From an uncultured Alphaproteobacteria bacterium (GTDB lineage Bacteria; Pseudomonadota; Alphaproteobacteria; HIMB59; GCA-002718135), in NCBI GenBank assembly GCA_902593125.1, contig CACJGU010000008.1:1-48334 (forward strand): a stretch of DNA of 48,334 nt. Direction: 5' to 3'. This document shows positions 33,736-42,302 of the stretch, one piece after another. The position numbers were made by a program, and so were the translations under genes. How positions within the stretch are numbered: the first letter of the stretch is position 1; each line of letters opens with the position of its first letter. The notes beneath the pieces are model-generated. The model saw only the letters and a program-made list of their open reading frames with translations. It had not been told where the DNA came from and made no database searches.

Positions 33736-34857
33736 ATGAGTTTCAAATCTAATACAGGAACTATTATAGATAGGGCATTAAATGAACTCAGAACCGGCAG
33801 ACCTTTAATAATTCAAAATAACAAGGAATATTGGATGTTTTTTAACATTGAACATTCTCAAAGTAAAATTTTTAATCAATTTAACAAGTACTTAATCGAT
33901 AAAAAATACCTTGTTATTACAAAACAAAAAGCTCAATCTATTTTTAACAAAAATATAAAAAATAATATATTTTTTGAGATTAATCCTAAAACAGATATTA
34001 ATCAAATAATTAATTTATTTGTAAATCCTCTTAGCAACAATAAAGTAATTAAATTCACTAATATAAAAAAATATAAGGCTAAAAATTTTCACAACGCATG
34101 TATTGATCTTTCTAAAAATGCAAAAATGATACCATCATTAGTATTTAAAAAAATAAATAGAAAATATTATAAAAATATAAATGAATTTGGATTAAAGAAT
34201 GGAATTTTATTATTTAATTACAAGGATTTATTAAACCAAAATGAATTAATCTGTCAAAGTATCAGATTAGTTTCAAGTGCTAAAGTTCCACTTCCAAAAA
34301 ATGAAAATTCTAATTTCAAAATATTTAAATCTTATATTGGCTCAGATAAACATGTTGCTATAATTGTTAATCCAAAAAAAATAAATAAAAAATCTGTAAA
34401 CTTAAGAATACATTCTGCATGTTTTACAGGTGATATTTTTCATTCTTTAAAATGTGATTGTGGTGAGCAATTAAACCAATCAATTAGCTATATGGTTAGA
34501 AACAATGGTGGAATTATTTTGTATTTAGAACAAGAAGGTAGAGGAATAGGTTTGGCTAACAAGATGCGAGCTTATTCTCTTCAGGCCAAAGGAATGGATA
34601 CAATAGACGCCGATCATAATATTGGTTTTTTAGATGATGAAAGAGATTTTAATATAGCTGCTAAAATTCTTAAATTACTTAAAATAAATAAAGTTAATCT
34701 AATTACTAATAACAAAAATAAAATAAATTCTATTAAGAAAGCTGGTATTAAAGTAGAAAATCAAATAAATACAAAACCTACTTTAAATAAATTTAACAAA
34801 AAATATTTTAAAACTAGAGTTAAAAAAGCTGGATATGGTCTTAAACTAGTAGTCTAA
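33736..34857 (+). CDS. GTP cyclohydrolase II with degenerate RibB-like N-terminal domain
   Basis: This GTP cyclohydrolase II (RibA-type) opens GTP to a 2,5-diaminopyrimidine phosphate, formate and pyrophosphate. The zinc site is intact: Cys229, Cys240 and Cys242 in SACFTG and KCDCGEQL. LEQEGRGIGLANK holds the catalytic Arg269. The C-terminal part runs to residue 373. The first 195 residues start like RibB (IDRALNELRTGRP) but lack the acidic DRENEGD motif, so 3,4-dihydroxy-2-butanone 4-phosphate synthase activity is not expected. It may supply this cluster, riboflavin synthesis, or both. The stop lies 2 bases before the peroxiredoxin gene. Confidence 0.9.
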   Translation: MSFKSNTGTIIDRALNELRTGRPLIIQNNKEYWMFFNIEHSQSKIFNQFNKYLIDKKYLVITKQKAQSIFNKNIKNNIFFEINPKTDINQIINLFVNPLSNNKVIKFTNIKKYKAKNFHNACIDLSKNAKMIPSLVFKKINRKYYKNINEFGLKNGILLFNYKDLLNQNELICQSIRLVSSAKVPLPKNENSNFKIFKSYIGSDKHVAIIVNPKKINKKSVNLRIHSACFTGDIFHSLKCDCGEQLNQSISYMVRNNGGIILYLEQEGRGIGLANKMRAYSLQAKGMDTIDADHNIGFLDDERDFNIAAKILKLLKINKVNLITNNKNKINSIKKAGIKVENQINTKPTLNKFNKKYFKTRVKKAGYGLKLVV

Positions 34858-34859
34858 TT

Positions 34860-35306
34860 ATGAAAAAAATACCAAAAATTAAACTTCAATTAACAAATGA
34901 TGGTCAATTTGACTCTTCAAAAATAAAAAATAATACTGTTTTATTTTTTTATCCTAAAGCACTAACAGGCGGTTGTTCTGTAGAAGTTGCTGATTTTCAA
35001 AAACATCTTTCAAAATTCAATAAAATTGGATTTGATGTAATAGGGGCTTCTAAAGATCCAGTTGAAAGAAATAAAAAATTTTCTGAAAAATATAAATTAA
35101 AATACCCACTAGGATCTGACGAAGGCAAAAATTGTGATAAATTAGGCATATGGATAGAAAAATCTATGTATGGCAAAAAATATTTTGGAATAGATAGATC
35201 TACATTTGTAATTGATAAAAATGGAAAAATTTTAAATTCTTGGAATAAAGTTAAAGTAAAAGGTCATGTTGAAGAAGTTTACAATTATTGCAAAAGTCTA
35301 AACTAA
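34860..35306 (+). CDS. Peroxiredoxin, BCP/PrxQ family
   Basis: This thiol peroxidase of 148 residues is cytoplasmic. The peroxidatic site FFYPKALTGGCSVE carries Cys39 with the conserved Pro and Thr. The classic resolving Cys five residues later is absent (Val-Ala). Other cysteines are at 92 and near the C-terminus (YNYCKSLN), either of which could resolve the sulfenic acid. KSMYGKKYFGIDRSTFVID near 102-120 is the BCP hallmark. It begins 2 bases after the GTP cyclohydrolase gene and probably shares its transcript, then ends back to back with a DMT permease. Confidence 0.9.
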   Translation: MKKIPKIKLQLTNDGQFDSSKIKNNTVLFFYPKALTGGCSVEVADFQKHLSKFNKIGFDVIGASKDPVERNKKFSEKYKLKYPLGSDEGKNCDKLGIWIEKSMYGKKYFGIDRSTFVIDKNGKILNSWNKVKVKGHVEEVYNYCKSLN

Positions 35307-36200
35307 CTAATTAATTTTTCCAATATCCTTCTCTCTTTTTATAACAAACAATCCACTCATTGTGATGATGATTGCTCCAATAATCATATTTGAGCTTGGT
35401 ACTTCACCTAAAACTAAATAACCTATAATAATTCCAAAAATTATAACACTATATCTAGCAGAAGCAGTTAGAGATAAAGGAGCATAAAAAACTGTCATGA
35501 CAGAAAATAGATATCCAAATAAAACAAAAATACTTGATATAAGTAAGTGATGAGTTTGTTCAATAGTAACATGATAACCAAAATATAATGATGCAAATCC
35601 AGCAAAAATTGTTATCAAAAAAGCTGTAATAAATGTTATCTCAACATTGTTTGTTTTTGTTGTTAGTGACTTTGTAGATATATCTCTTATTGTTAAAAAA
35701 ATTGCTGATATAATTGGTAATATAAAAAGATAATTAAAACTAAAATTTTGAGGACTAATAACAAAAATTACACCTACAAATCCCACTATAACTGCACTCC
35801 ATCTTCTCATCCCTACTTTTTCTTTTAGGAATAAAAATGCAAAGATAGTTACAAAAAATGGATTGGTCATAAGAAGTGTGTACACTTCTGATATGGGAAG
35901 AAAAATTAATGCAGTAAAAAAAAATAATGCTGTTAAGACTTCATAAAACCCTCTGATATGAAAACTTTTAATACTAAGAATGTGTATTAAATTTTTCTTT
36001 TCAATTATAACTAAATAAATAGCTAGTAAAGAGGTTGTTATTAGACCTCTTGTAAATATTACTGAAAAAATAGAAGAGTTTAAAGAAATTTCTTTTACTG
36101 CTAATTTGACAAAACTATCATTTATTGAAAATGAAAGCTGTCCTGCCATCATTAATAAAATACCAAAAACGCCTGTTGAAAATAAAACCTTGCTTTTCAT
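35307..36200 (-). CDS. DMT-superfamily (EamA) permease
   Basis: This inner-membrane transporter has ten helices in two EamA repeats over 297 residues. Typical elements are SFSINDSFVKLAV near 23, EVYTLLMTNPFFVTIFAFLFLKEKVG near 105-130 and GVIFVISP near 142. The C-terminal repeat has APLSLTASARYSVIIFGIIIGYLVLGE. It is divergent from an omega-aminotransferase gene with 24 bases between starts, hinting at shared control and possibly an amine or amino-acid substrate; this is inference. It resembles the DMT gene at 37910 in overall type. Confidence 0.86.
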   Translation of the reverse strand: MKSKVLFSTGVFGILLMMAGQLSFSINDSFVKLAVKEISLNSSIFSVIFTRGLITTSLLAIYLVIIEKKNLIHILSIKSFHIRGFYEVLTALFFFTALIFLPISEVYTLLMTNPFFVTIFAFLFLKEKVGMRRWSAVIVGFVGVIFVISPQNFSFNYLFILPIISAIFLTIRDISTKSLTTKTNNVEITFITAFLITIFAGFASLYFGYHVTIEQTHHLLISSIFVLFGYLFSVMTVFYAPLSLTASARYSVIIFGIIIGYLVLGEVPSSNMIIGAIIITMSGLFVIKREKDIGKIN

Positions 36201-36224
36201 AGTAAAAAAAAATAATTAAATAAT

Positions 36225-37559
36225 ATGTTACAAACAAATATTTCAAGCCATCTATATGGTTTTACTGATTTAAAGTCATTAAATGAAAGAGGCCCATTAG
36301 TCATTTCCTATGGAAAAGGGATTTATGTCTACGATACAAAGGGAAATAAATATTTAGATGCAAATTCTGGTCTTTGGAATGTTTGTGCAGGATTTGATCA
36401 TCAAGGATTGATAGAAGTAGCAAAAAAACAATATGAAAAATTTGCAGGATACCATTCATTATTTGGTCGTTTATCAGAAGAGACATTAGAATTATCAAAA
36501 AAATTAATTGAAGTATCTCCTTTTAGTCAAGGAAGGGTTTTTTTCTGTAATTCTGGCTCTGAAGCAAATGATACTATGATTAAAATGCTTTGGATGTTTA
36601 ATGCTCGTAAAGGACAACCTAATAAAAGAAAAATAATTACGAGAATTAATGGTTATCATGGAGTTACTATTGGCGCTTCATCAATGACAGCAAAGCCGTA
36701 TAATAAAGAATTTGGATTACCCTCAAGTGAATTTATACATGTAGATTGTCCTCACTATTGGAAGTATGGTTTAGAAAATGAAAGTGAGGAAGAATTTTCT
36801 TTAAGAATTGCATCAAAATTAGAAAATATTATTTTGAAAGAAAATCCAGATACAATTGCTGGTTTTGTTGCTGAGCCAGTCCAAGGTGCTGGTGGTGTTA
36901 TTCCTCCATCAAAAAATTATTTTGATTTAATCCAACCAATTTTGAAAAAATATCAAATTCCATTAATTGCAGATGAGGTAATTTGTGGATTTGGTAGAAC
37001 TGGAGAGTTGTGGGGTTGTGATACCTACAATATTAAACCAGATATAATTATTTCATCGAAATGTTTAACAGCAGGTTATTTCCCTATGGGTGCTGTAATT
37101 GTAGATAAAAACTTTTCTGATAAATTTGTTGAAGTATCTGAAGAAGCTGAAGAATTCCCTCATGGTTTTACTGCTGGAGGACATCCTGTAGGATGTGCTA
37201 TTGCTTTGAAAGCCATAGATGTAATTATAAATGAGGGATTGTTAGAAAATGTAAAGCAAGTTTCACCTTATTTTATGGAGAGGCTTAATGAATTTAATGA
37301 ATACCCTAATATAGGTGAAACAAGAGGAATTGGTCTTATGGCTGCATTAGAAATGGTTAAGGATAAAAAAAATAAAATACCTTTTGAAGGTCACTTAAAT
37401 ATGGGTGATAAAGTAGCAAATAAATCAATTGATAATGGTTTAATATGTAGACCATTAGGACCAGCTATTGTTTTGTGTCCTCAATTTATAATTAATAGAA
37501 GTCAAATTGATGAAATTTTTAATAATTTACATAAAACTATTAAAGATATTTTTAGTTAA
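36225..37559 (+). CDS. Class III (omega) aminotransferase
   Basis: This PLP aminotransferase of 444 residues belongs to the omega-amino acid/amine:pyruvate group. FFCNSGSEANDTMIKM near 106 binds PLP phosphate, NGYHGVTIGASSMTAKP near 143 follows, IADEVICGFGRTGELWG near 247 holds the PLP-ring Asp, and Lys279 in SSKCLTAGYFP forms the Schiff base. HGFTAGGHPVGCAIAL near 312 completes the set. The likely substrates are amines such as putrescine, taurine, beta-alanine or GABA; sequence does not separate them. It lies alone on the plus strand, divergent to a DMT permease that might carry its substrate. Confidence 0.9.
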   Translation: MLQTNISSHLYGFTDLKSLNERGPLVISYGKGIYVYDTKGNKYLDANSGLWNVCAGFDHQGLIEVAKKQYEKFAGYHSLFGRLSEETLELSKKLIEVSPFSQGRVFFCNSGSEANDTMIKMLWMFNARKGQPNKRKIITRINGYHGVTIGASSMTAKPYNKEFGLPSSEFIHVDCPHYWKYGLENESEEEFSLRIASKLENIILKENPDTIAGFVAEPVQGAGGVIPPSKNYFDLIQPILKKYQIPLIADEVICGFGRTGELWGCDTYNIKPDIIISSKCLTAGYFPMGAVIVDKNFSDKFVEVSEEAEEFPHGFTAGGHPVGCAIALKAIDVIINEGLLENVKQVSPYFMERLNEFNEYPNIGETRGIGLMAALEMVKDKKNKIPFEGHLNMGDKVANKSIDNGLICRPLGPAIVLCPQFIINRSQIDEIFNNLHKTIKDIFS

Positions 37560-37560
37560 A

Positions 37561-37860
37561 TTAATTTTCGTATTTAATTATAAATCCTGAATATTTAACA
37601 TTACTTATAATATTATTAGGAATTACACCTTCAACTAACGCCATGTCAGGACCAGTCTTAGCTTTTTCAGTTATTGATAAAATACTATGCATATCGCCTT
37701 GAATTATTGCCTCAACCTCATCAATGCTTACTTTATTTTGGACATATCCATTCAAACCTAAAGATATAGCTAAATTACTAAACCAGTGCCTAAAACCAAC
37801 ACCTTGTACTTTTCCTTTTATAATTAATCTATAAGTTTTTATTTCATTTGTATTAGACAT
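37561..37860 (-). CDS. Acylphosphatase
   Basis: This small enzyme hydrolyses acyl phosphates. It has 99 residues, the standard size. The phosphate cradle KGKVQGVGFRHW supplies the catalytic Arg24, and the conserved Asn42 follows in YVQNK. GDMHSILSITEKAKTGP near 54-71 is the typical helix and Gly-Pro. It is located between the aminotransferase (1 base between the stops) and a divergent DMT permease. The in vivo substrate is not known for the family. Confidence 0.92.
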   Translation of the reverse strand: MSNTNEIKTYRLIIKGKVQGVGFRHWFSNLAISLGLNGYVQNKVSIDEVEAIIQGDMHSILSITEKAKTGPDMALVEGVIPNNIISNVKYSGFIIKYEN

Positions 37861-37909
37861 ATTTATTATATAAGTACTATTTTATCTCATACAATCCTTA
37901 AAAAATTAA

Positions 37910-38788
37910 ATGAAAAAAAGTATTTCAATTGCATCTATTTTACTTCTTGTTGCTGGAATTTTCTTTGTAACTAATGATGCAATCATTAATTTTTTAACTA
38001 AAACAGATATTGAATTTTATCATTTTATTTTTTATGGAATACCAATTTTTCTATGTTTTCCTTTATATCTATTTATTAATGGCAATCTTAAAATTAACTT
38101 GGAGTGTAATAGTTATACTCCTCCTATAATTAGAGGTTTATTAAATATTCCACTTCCATTTATTGGATTTATTGCACTTGAAAATATCAAATTACCAGAA
38201 TTTACTACCCTAAATATGACAGCACCAATTATGGGTACAGTATTTGCCATTTTTTTTCTTAAAGAAAAACTTAATAATTTAACTTATCTTTCATTACTAT
38301 CAGGGTTTGTAGGTGTAATTTTTGTGATCCAGCCTGGATTTGATACTTTTAATATTTATTTTATTGTTACCCTATTTGGTGTTTTATTAATTACTATAAC
38401 TACTTTTATTGTTAATAAATATGATTATGCGGCTAGCAGTGTCGGGTTTTTTTTATATGGAGGATTTTTTGTTCATTTAATTTCAATACCTTTCTTTATA
38501 TATGACCCTTTAATAGTATCATTTTTTGAATATTTTTTAATTATCACAGCATCTATATTCATAAATTTAGCAATGTTTTTTACAACAAGCGCATTTAGAA
38601 TTGCACAAAAACATTACGCATCTGTTTTTCCGCTAGCTTACCTGCAAGTTTTATGGTCATCTATTGCAGGGATATATATTTTTAATGAATTTATGAATAC
38701 ATATGCTTATTTTGGTGCTATCTTAATAATTTGCAGTGGTTTAGTATCATTGCCATCTCAAATAAAACAAATAAAAGAATCAGATTAA
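37910..38788 (+). CDS. DMT-superfamily (EamA) permease
   Basis: This third DMT permease has 292 residues and ten helices in two EamA repeats. The protein starts SISIASILLLVAGIFFVTNDAIINFL and has LPEFTTLNMTAPIMGTVFAIFFLKEKL near 92-118 and GFVGVIFVIQPG near 128. The second repeat has FPLAYLQVLWSSIAGIYIFNEF near 240-262. Its end abuts the FKBP gene with no spacer, so the two are probably translated from one mRNA. The substrate is unknown. Confidence 0.86.
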   Translation: MKKSISIASILLLVAGIFFVTNDAIINFLTKTDIEFYHFIFYGIPIFLCFPLYLFINGNLKINLECNSYTPPIIRGLLNIPLPFIGFIALENIKLPEFTTLNMTAPIMGTVFAIFFLKEKLNNLTYLSLLSGFVGVIFVIQPGFDTFNIYFIVTLFGVLLITITTFIVNKYDYAASSVGFFLYGGFFVHLISIPFFIYDPLIVSFFEYFLIITASIFINLAMFFTTSAFRIAQKHYASVFPLAYLQVLWSSIAGIYIFNEFMNTYAYFGAILIICSGLVSLPSQIKQIKESD

Positions 38789-39526
38789 ATGTTAAAAAAT
38801 TTATACATTGTTTTAATTCTTTTTATTTCAAATTCTATTTTTGCTAGTGAAGTAAAAATAATCAATGATATTCCTGGAAATGGAATAGAGATCATTAATC
38901 ATTCAAAAGTTTCTGTTCATTACATAGGAAAACTAGAAAATAATATAGAATTTGATAATTCATATAAAAGAGATCAATTATTTAATTTCCAAATTGGTGT
39001 AAGAAAGGTAATCCCTGGTTGGGAAACAGGTTTATTAGGAATGAAAGAAGGTGGAAAAAGAACGATTTTTATTCCATACCAATTAGCTTATGGAAAAAAA
39101 GGTGCTGGAGATTTAATACCTCCAGAATCAAATCTTATCTTTGAAATTGAAGTGTTTAAAGTAACACCGCCTAAATATAAAGAAATAGATAACCTTCAAT
39201 TAAAGCTAGCTATGACTGATGAAAATTTCAAAATAATTGACATTCGGAATTTAAATAAAATTATTGAAACAGGAGTTATTCCTGGATCTATTGTATTAAC
39301 TGCATTTGATAACAAAGGAAATTTTCAACAAAATTTTTTAAATAAGTATGGAGAAATTATAATTCCAGGAGATAAAGTAATATTTGTTAGCGATGAAGGA
39401 ATTATTTCATCAATTTTAGCAAATGGTTTTGCGGAACAATTAAATCAAAATAATATTTTTCATTTAAAAGGAGGTATTTTAGATTTAAAAAAAAACAATT
39501 TTATCTTTCAAGAATTTAAAAACTAA
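38789..39526 (+). CDS. Periplasmic FKBP-type prolyl isomerase fused to a rhodanese-like domain
   Basis: The protein has a signal peptide (to about residue 20, ending IFAS) followed by an FKBP domain at about 25-130: HYIGKLENNIEFDNSY, the VIPGWETGLLGMKEGGKR core near 75-93, and YGKKGAGDLIPPESNLIFEIEV. This catalyses prolyl cis-trans isomerisation in the periplasm. A second domain from about 140 to 235 has the rhodanese pattern (KIIDIRN near 149, then IPGSI and a final LKGGILD). The position of the active cysteine reads Val-Ser-Asp-Glu-Gly, so sulfur transfer is unlikely and a binding or structural role is inferred. It ends convergently with the DUF815 gene, overlapping by 11 bases. Confidence 0.85.
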   Translation: MLKNLYIVLILFISNSIFASEVKIINDIPGNGIEIINHSKVSVHYIGKLENNIEFDNSYKRDQLFNFQIGVRKVIPGWETGLLGMKEGGKRTIFIPYQLAYGKKGAGDLIPPESNLIFEIEVFKVTPPKYKEIDNLQLKLAMTDENFKIIDIRNLNKIIETGVIPGSIVLTAFDNKGNFQQNFLNKYGEIIIPGDKVIFVSDEGIISSILANGFAEQLNQNNIFHLKGGILDLKKNNFIFQEFKN

Positions 39527-40319
39527 TTTTTTTATTTTGTTCTGCTGCATAATTTAAAATAAATTGCCAAGCAGATCTACCTGTTCTATTACCTCTTTGT
39601 AAACTCCATCTTATAGAAATATTTTTTATATTATCATTAAATTCTAAATTATAAACTTCACAATATTTTTTAATTATTTTAATAAAATCATCTTGAGATA
39701 AATTGTGAAATCCAATCCATAAACCAAATCTATCACTTAAACTAATTTTTTCTTCTACACTTTCATCTGTATGTATTGCAGATGATCTTTCATTTTCAAT
39801 CATATCTCTTGGCATTAGATGTCTTCTGTTAGATGTAACATATAGAATAATATTTTTTGGTTGATTTTGAATACTTCCATCTAAAGTAGATTTAATAATT
39901 TTATAATCACTATCAATTTTTTCAAATGACAAATCATCAATGAAGATAATAAAAAAATATTTTTTAATTTTACCCAGTTTTTCATAGATTAGTTCAATAT
40001 CAAAAATATCCTTTTTATTAAGTTGTAATAGTTTTAATTTATTATTTTTCTTATTAACTTCTCTAAAGACTGATTTTATTAATGAACTTTTACCATTTCC
40101 TCTTGAGCCCCATAATAAAGCATTATTTGTGAAATTACCTTTTGAAAAATTTAATGTATTATCAAATAATATTTTTTTTTGCTGATCAATACCAATCAGT
40201 AAATTTAGATCAATAAATGTAAAATCTTCTACTTTTTTTAAATTTTTTAATTTACTATCCCAAATAAAAGAATTGTTATTAGCTAGGCTATTTTTAATCA
40301 ATAATTCCTTTAAAAACAT
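39516..40319 (-). CDS. DUF815-family AAA-type ATPase
   Basis: This P-loop ATPase of the DUF815 family has 267 residues. Walker A is GSRGNGKSS at 71-79; Walker B is IIFIDDLSF near 123. A sensor-like VTSNRRHLMP near 161 is followed by ENERSSAIHTDESVEEKISLSDRFGLW near 176-202, which is diagnostic for the family. Function is not known in detail. The position divergent to yajC-secD-secF is the usual alphaproteobacterial neighbourhood, which suggests conserved context rather than a shared pathway. Confidence 0.9.
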   Translation of the reverse strand: MFLKELLIKNSLANNNSFIWDSKLKNLKKVEDFTFIDLNLLIGIDQQKKILFDNTLNFSKGNFTNNALLWGSRGNGKSSLIKSVFREVNKKNNKLKLLQLNKKDIFDIELIYEKLGKIKKYFFIIFIDDLSFEKIDSDYKIIKSTLDGSIQNQPKNIILYVTSNRRHLMPRDMIENERSSAIHTDESVEEKISLSDRFGLWIGFHNLSQDDFIKIIKKYCEVYNLEFNDNIKNISIRWSLQRGNRTGRSAWQFILNYAAEQNKKISF

Positions 40320-40333
40320 ATCAAATAGTTTAA

Positions 40334-40360
40334 TTGATTTTTCTTATTACACAGTATAAT
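40334..40360 (+). promoter_or_regulatory. Candidate sigma-70-type promoter for yajC-secD-secF
   Basis: A perfect -10 box TATAAT at 40355-40360 is preceded by TTGATT at 40334-40339, with a 15-base spacer that is shorter than ideal. The start codon of yajC is 38 bases after the -10 box, a sensible leader length. This is read by eye in AT-rich sequence, so the -10 box is more credible than the -35. Confidence 0.4.
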
Positions 40361-40397
40361 AAAACTCACAAATTAAATCATCATAGGTATATATAAT

Positions 40398-40742
40398 ATG
40401 GAAGCTTTTGGAACTTTTTTACCCCTAATACTGATATTCGCAGTGTTTTACTTTCTTTTGATAAGACCACAACAAAGAAAGGTTAAACAACATAAAGAAA
40501 TGTTATCTAATTTAAAAAGAGGTGATAAAATTATTACTTCAGGCGGCATTATTTGCACAGTTAATAAAGTTGCTGATAATAGAGAATTGACTGTTGAAAT
40601 CTCTGATAATGTTGAAATTAAAATTGCCCCTGGAATGGTTGCTGATCTTTACACAATGCCTCAGGTTCAAAAAAAGGAAATGCCAAAGGAAAATAGTAAT
40701 ACTAAATCAGGAATTTCAGGTTTTTTTTCGAAAAAAAAATAA
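40398..40742 (+). CDS. yajC: Preprotein translocase subunit YajC
   Basis: This small membrane subunit is associated with SecDF in protein export. It has one N-terminal helix (about 5-22, LPLILIFAVFYFLLIRPQQ) followed by KQHKEMLSNLKRGDKIITSGGI, the diagnostic cytoplasmic segment. At 114 residues, with a Ser/Lys-rich tail ending FFSKKK, it is normal in length. It is the first gene of the yajC-secD-secF operon, 9 bases ahead of secD. Confidence 0.95.
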   Translation: MEAFGTFLPLILIFAVFYFLLIRPQQRKVKQHKEMLSNLKRGDKIITSGGIICTVNKVADNRELTVEISDNVEIKIAPGMVADLYTMPQVQKKEMPKENSNTKSGISGFFSKKK

Positions 40743-40751
40743 TCAAATTAA

Positions 40752-42302
40752 ATGCAAAAATACCCTCTTTGGAAATCATTCACTGTAATTCTTTTAGTTC
40801 TTTTAGGCGTAATATTTTCAATACCTTCTATAATATATAACGATGATTCAGATAATTGGTTTTTGAAAAATAAAATTAATCTTGGTTTAGATTTACAAGG
40901 TGGTTCCTATCTTTTATTGGAGGTTCAATTAGATACTCTTTATGCTGAAGAACTTGAGAATTTAAGTGAAAGTATTCGGCTATTAGCAAGAGAAAATAAA
41001 GTAAAAATTATTAATGTAAAATATAATATTAATGATGTTACTATAACTTTTGAAAATAATATAAAAATAAAAGATATAAAAAATTCATTCTTTCAAATGT
41101 ATAGAGGTGTTTCCATTCAAGAAAATGAAAATCGCATTATAGTAAAGTTGGATGAAGCATATAAAAAAACTATACAAGACTCTGCGATAAAACAGTCTTT
41201 AGAAATTGTACGAAAAAGAATTGATGAATCTGGTACAAAAGAGCCTTTGATACAAAGATCTGGAAAAAAAAGAATATTATTACAACTTCCTGGTATTAAA
41301 GATCCAGAAAGAATTAAAGAATTATTAGGTAAAACAGCTAAGTTGACTTTTCATCTAGTTGATGATGATAATACTGCGGCTCTAAAATCAAATATTGAAC
41401 CTTTTGGCAAAATTATTGTATCTGATATTTATGATGAAAATATAAAATATCTAATCGATAAAAGGTCATTAGTTGGCGGTGAAAATTTAGTTGATGCAAA
41501 AGGTTCATTTGATCAAACAGAGGGGCACGCTGTATCATTTAGATTTGATACAGAAGGAGCTCAAAAATTTGGAAGAATTACTTCTAATAATGTTGGTAAA
41601 AGATTAGCGGTATTACTTGATGGAGTTGTAATTACAGCACCAAGAATAAATAGTGCTATAACTGGAGGTTCTGGAATAATAACTGGTAATTTTGATGCAC
41701 AGGGAGCTTCAGATTTAGCTGTATTATTGAGAGCTGGAGCTTTACCAGCTCCACTTGAAATTGTAGAGGAGAGATCTGTAGGTGCAGGTTTAGGAGCTGA
41801 CTCAATTGCTGCAGGCAAAATTGCTTCATTCATTGGAATGTTATTAGTATGTATTTTTATGGTACTAATTTATGGGACGTTTGGTGCTCTTGCTAATATT
41901 TCTCTAATAGCAAATATTTTTATTATTATATCTTTACTTGGTACAATTGGAGCAACATTAACTTTGCCAGGTATTGCAGGAATAGTTTTAACAATTGGTA
42001 TGGCTGTTGATGCAAACGTATTGATCTTTGAAAGAATAAAAGAAGAAAGATTAAAAAATAGAAATGTATATCAAATTGTTAAAAATGGGTTTGATAGAGC
42101 AATGTCTACGATTTTAGATGCTAATATTACGACTCTTATTGCTGCGGTTTTATTATTTGCATTTGGATCAGGACCAATTAGAGGATTTTCAATTACTTTA
42201 TCATTAGGTGTAATTGCATCAATGTTCACTGCTCTAATGTTAACTAATTTTTTAGTATATTTTTATTTGTCAATATCTTCAAAAAAGGAACTTAATTTAT
42301 AA
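40752..42302 (+). CDS. secD: Protein translocase subunit SecD
   Basis: This inner-membrane RND-family subunit uses the proton-motive force to help complete protein export through SecYEG. It has 516 residues with one N-terminal helix, then NLGLDLQGGSYLLLEV near 34-50 (family motif). A large periplasmic part follows to about 345, including VRKRIDESGTKEP and LAVLLDGVVITAPRI. Five C-terminal helices contain GIAGIVLTIGMAVDANVLIFERIKEE near 415-440. The stop overlaps the start of secF by one base. Confidence 0.96.
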   Translation: MQKYPLWKSFTVILLVLLGVIFSIPSIIYNDDSDNWFLKNKINLGLDLQGGSYLLLEVQLDTLYAEELENLSESIRLLARENKVKIINVKYNINDVTITFENNIKIKDIKNSFFQMYRGVSIQENENRIIVKLDEAYKKTIQDSAIKQSLEIVRKRIDESGTKEPLIQRSGKKRILLQLPGIKDPERIKELLGKTAKLTFHLVDDDNTAALKSNIEPFGKIIVSDIYDENIKYLIDKRSLVGGENLVDAKGSFDQTEGHAVSFRFDTEGAQKFGRITSNNVGKRLAVLLDGVVITAPRINSAITGGSGIITGNFDAQGASDLAVLLRAGALPAPLEIVEERSVGAGLGADSIAAGKIASFIGMLLVCIFMVLIYGTFGALANISLIANIFIIISLLGTIGATLTLPGIAGIVLTIGMAVDANVLIFERIKEERLKNRNVYQIVKNGFDRAMSTILDANITTLIAAVLLFAFGSGPIRGFSITLSLGVIASMFTALMLTNFLVYFYLSISSKKELNL

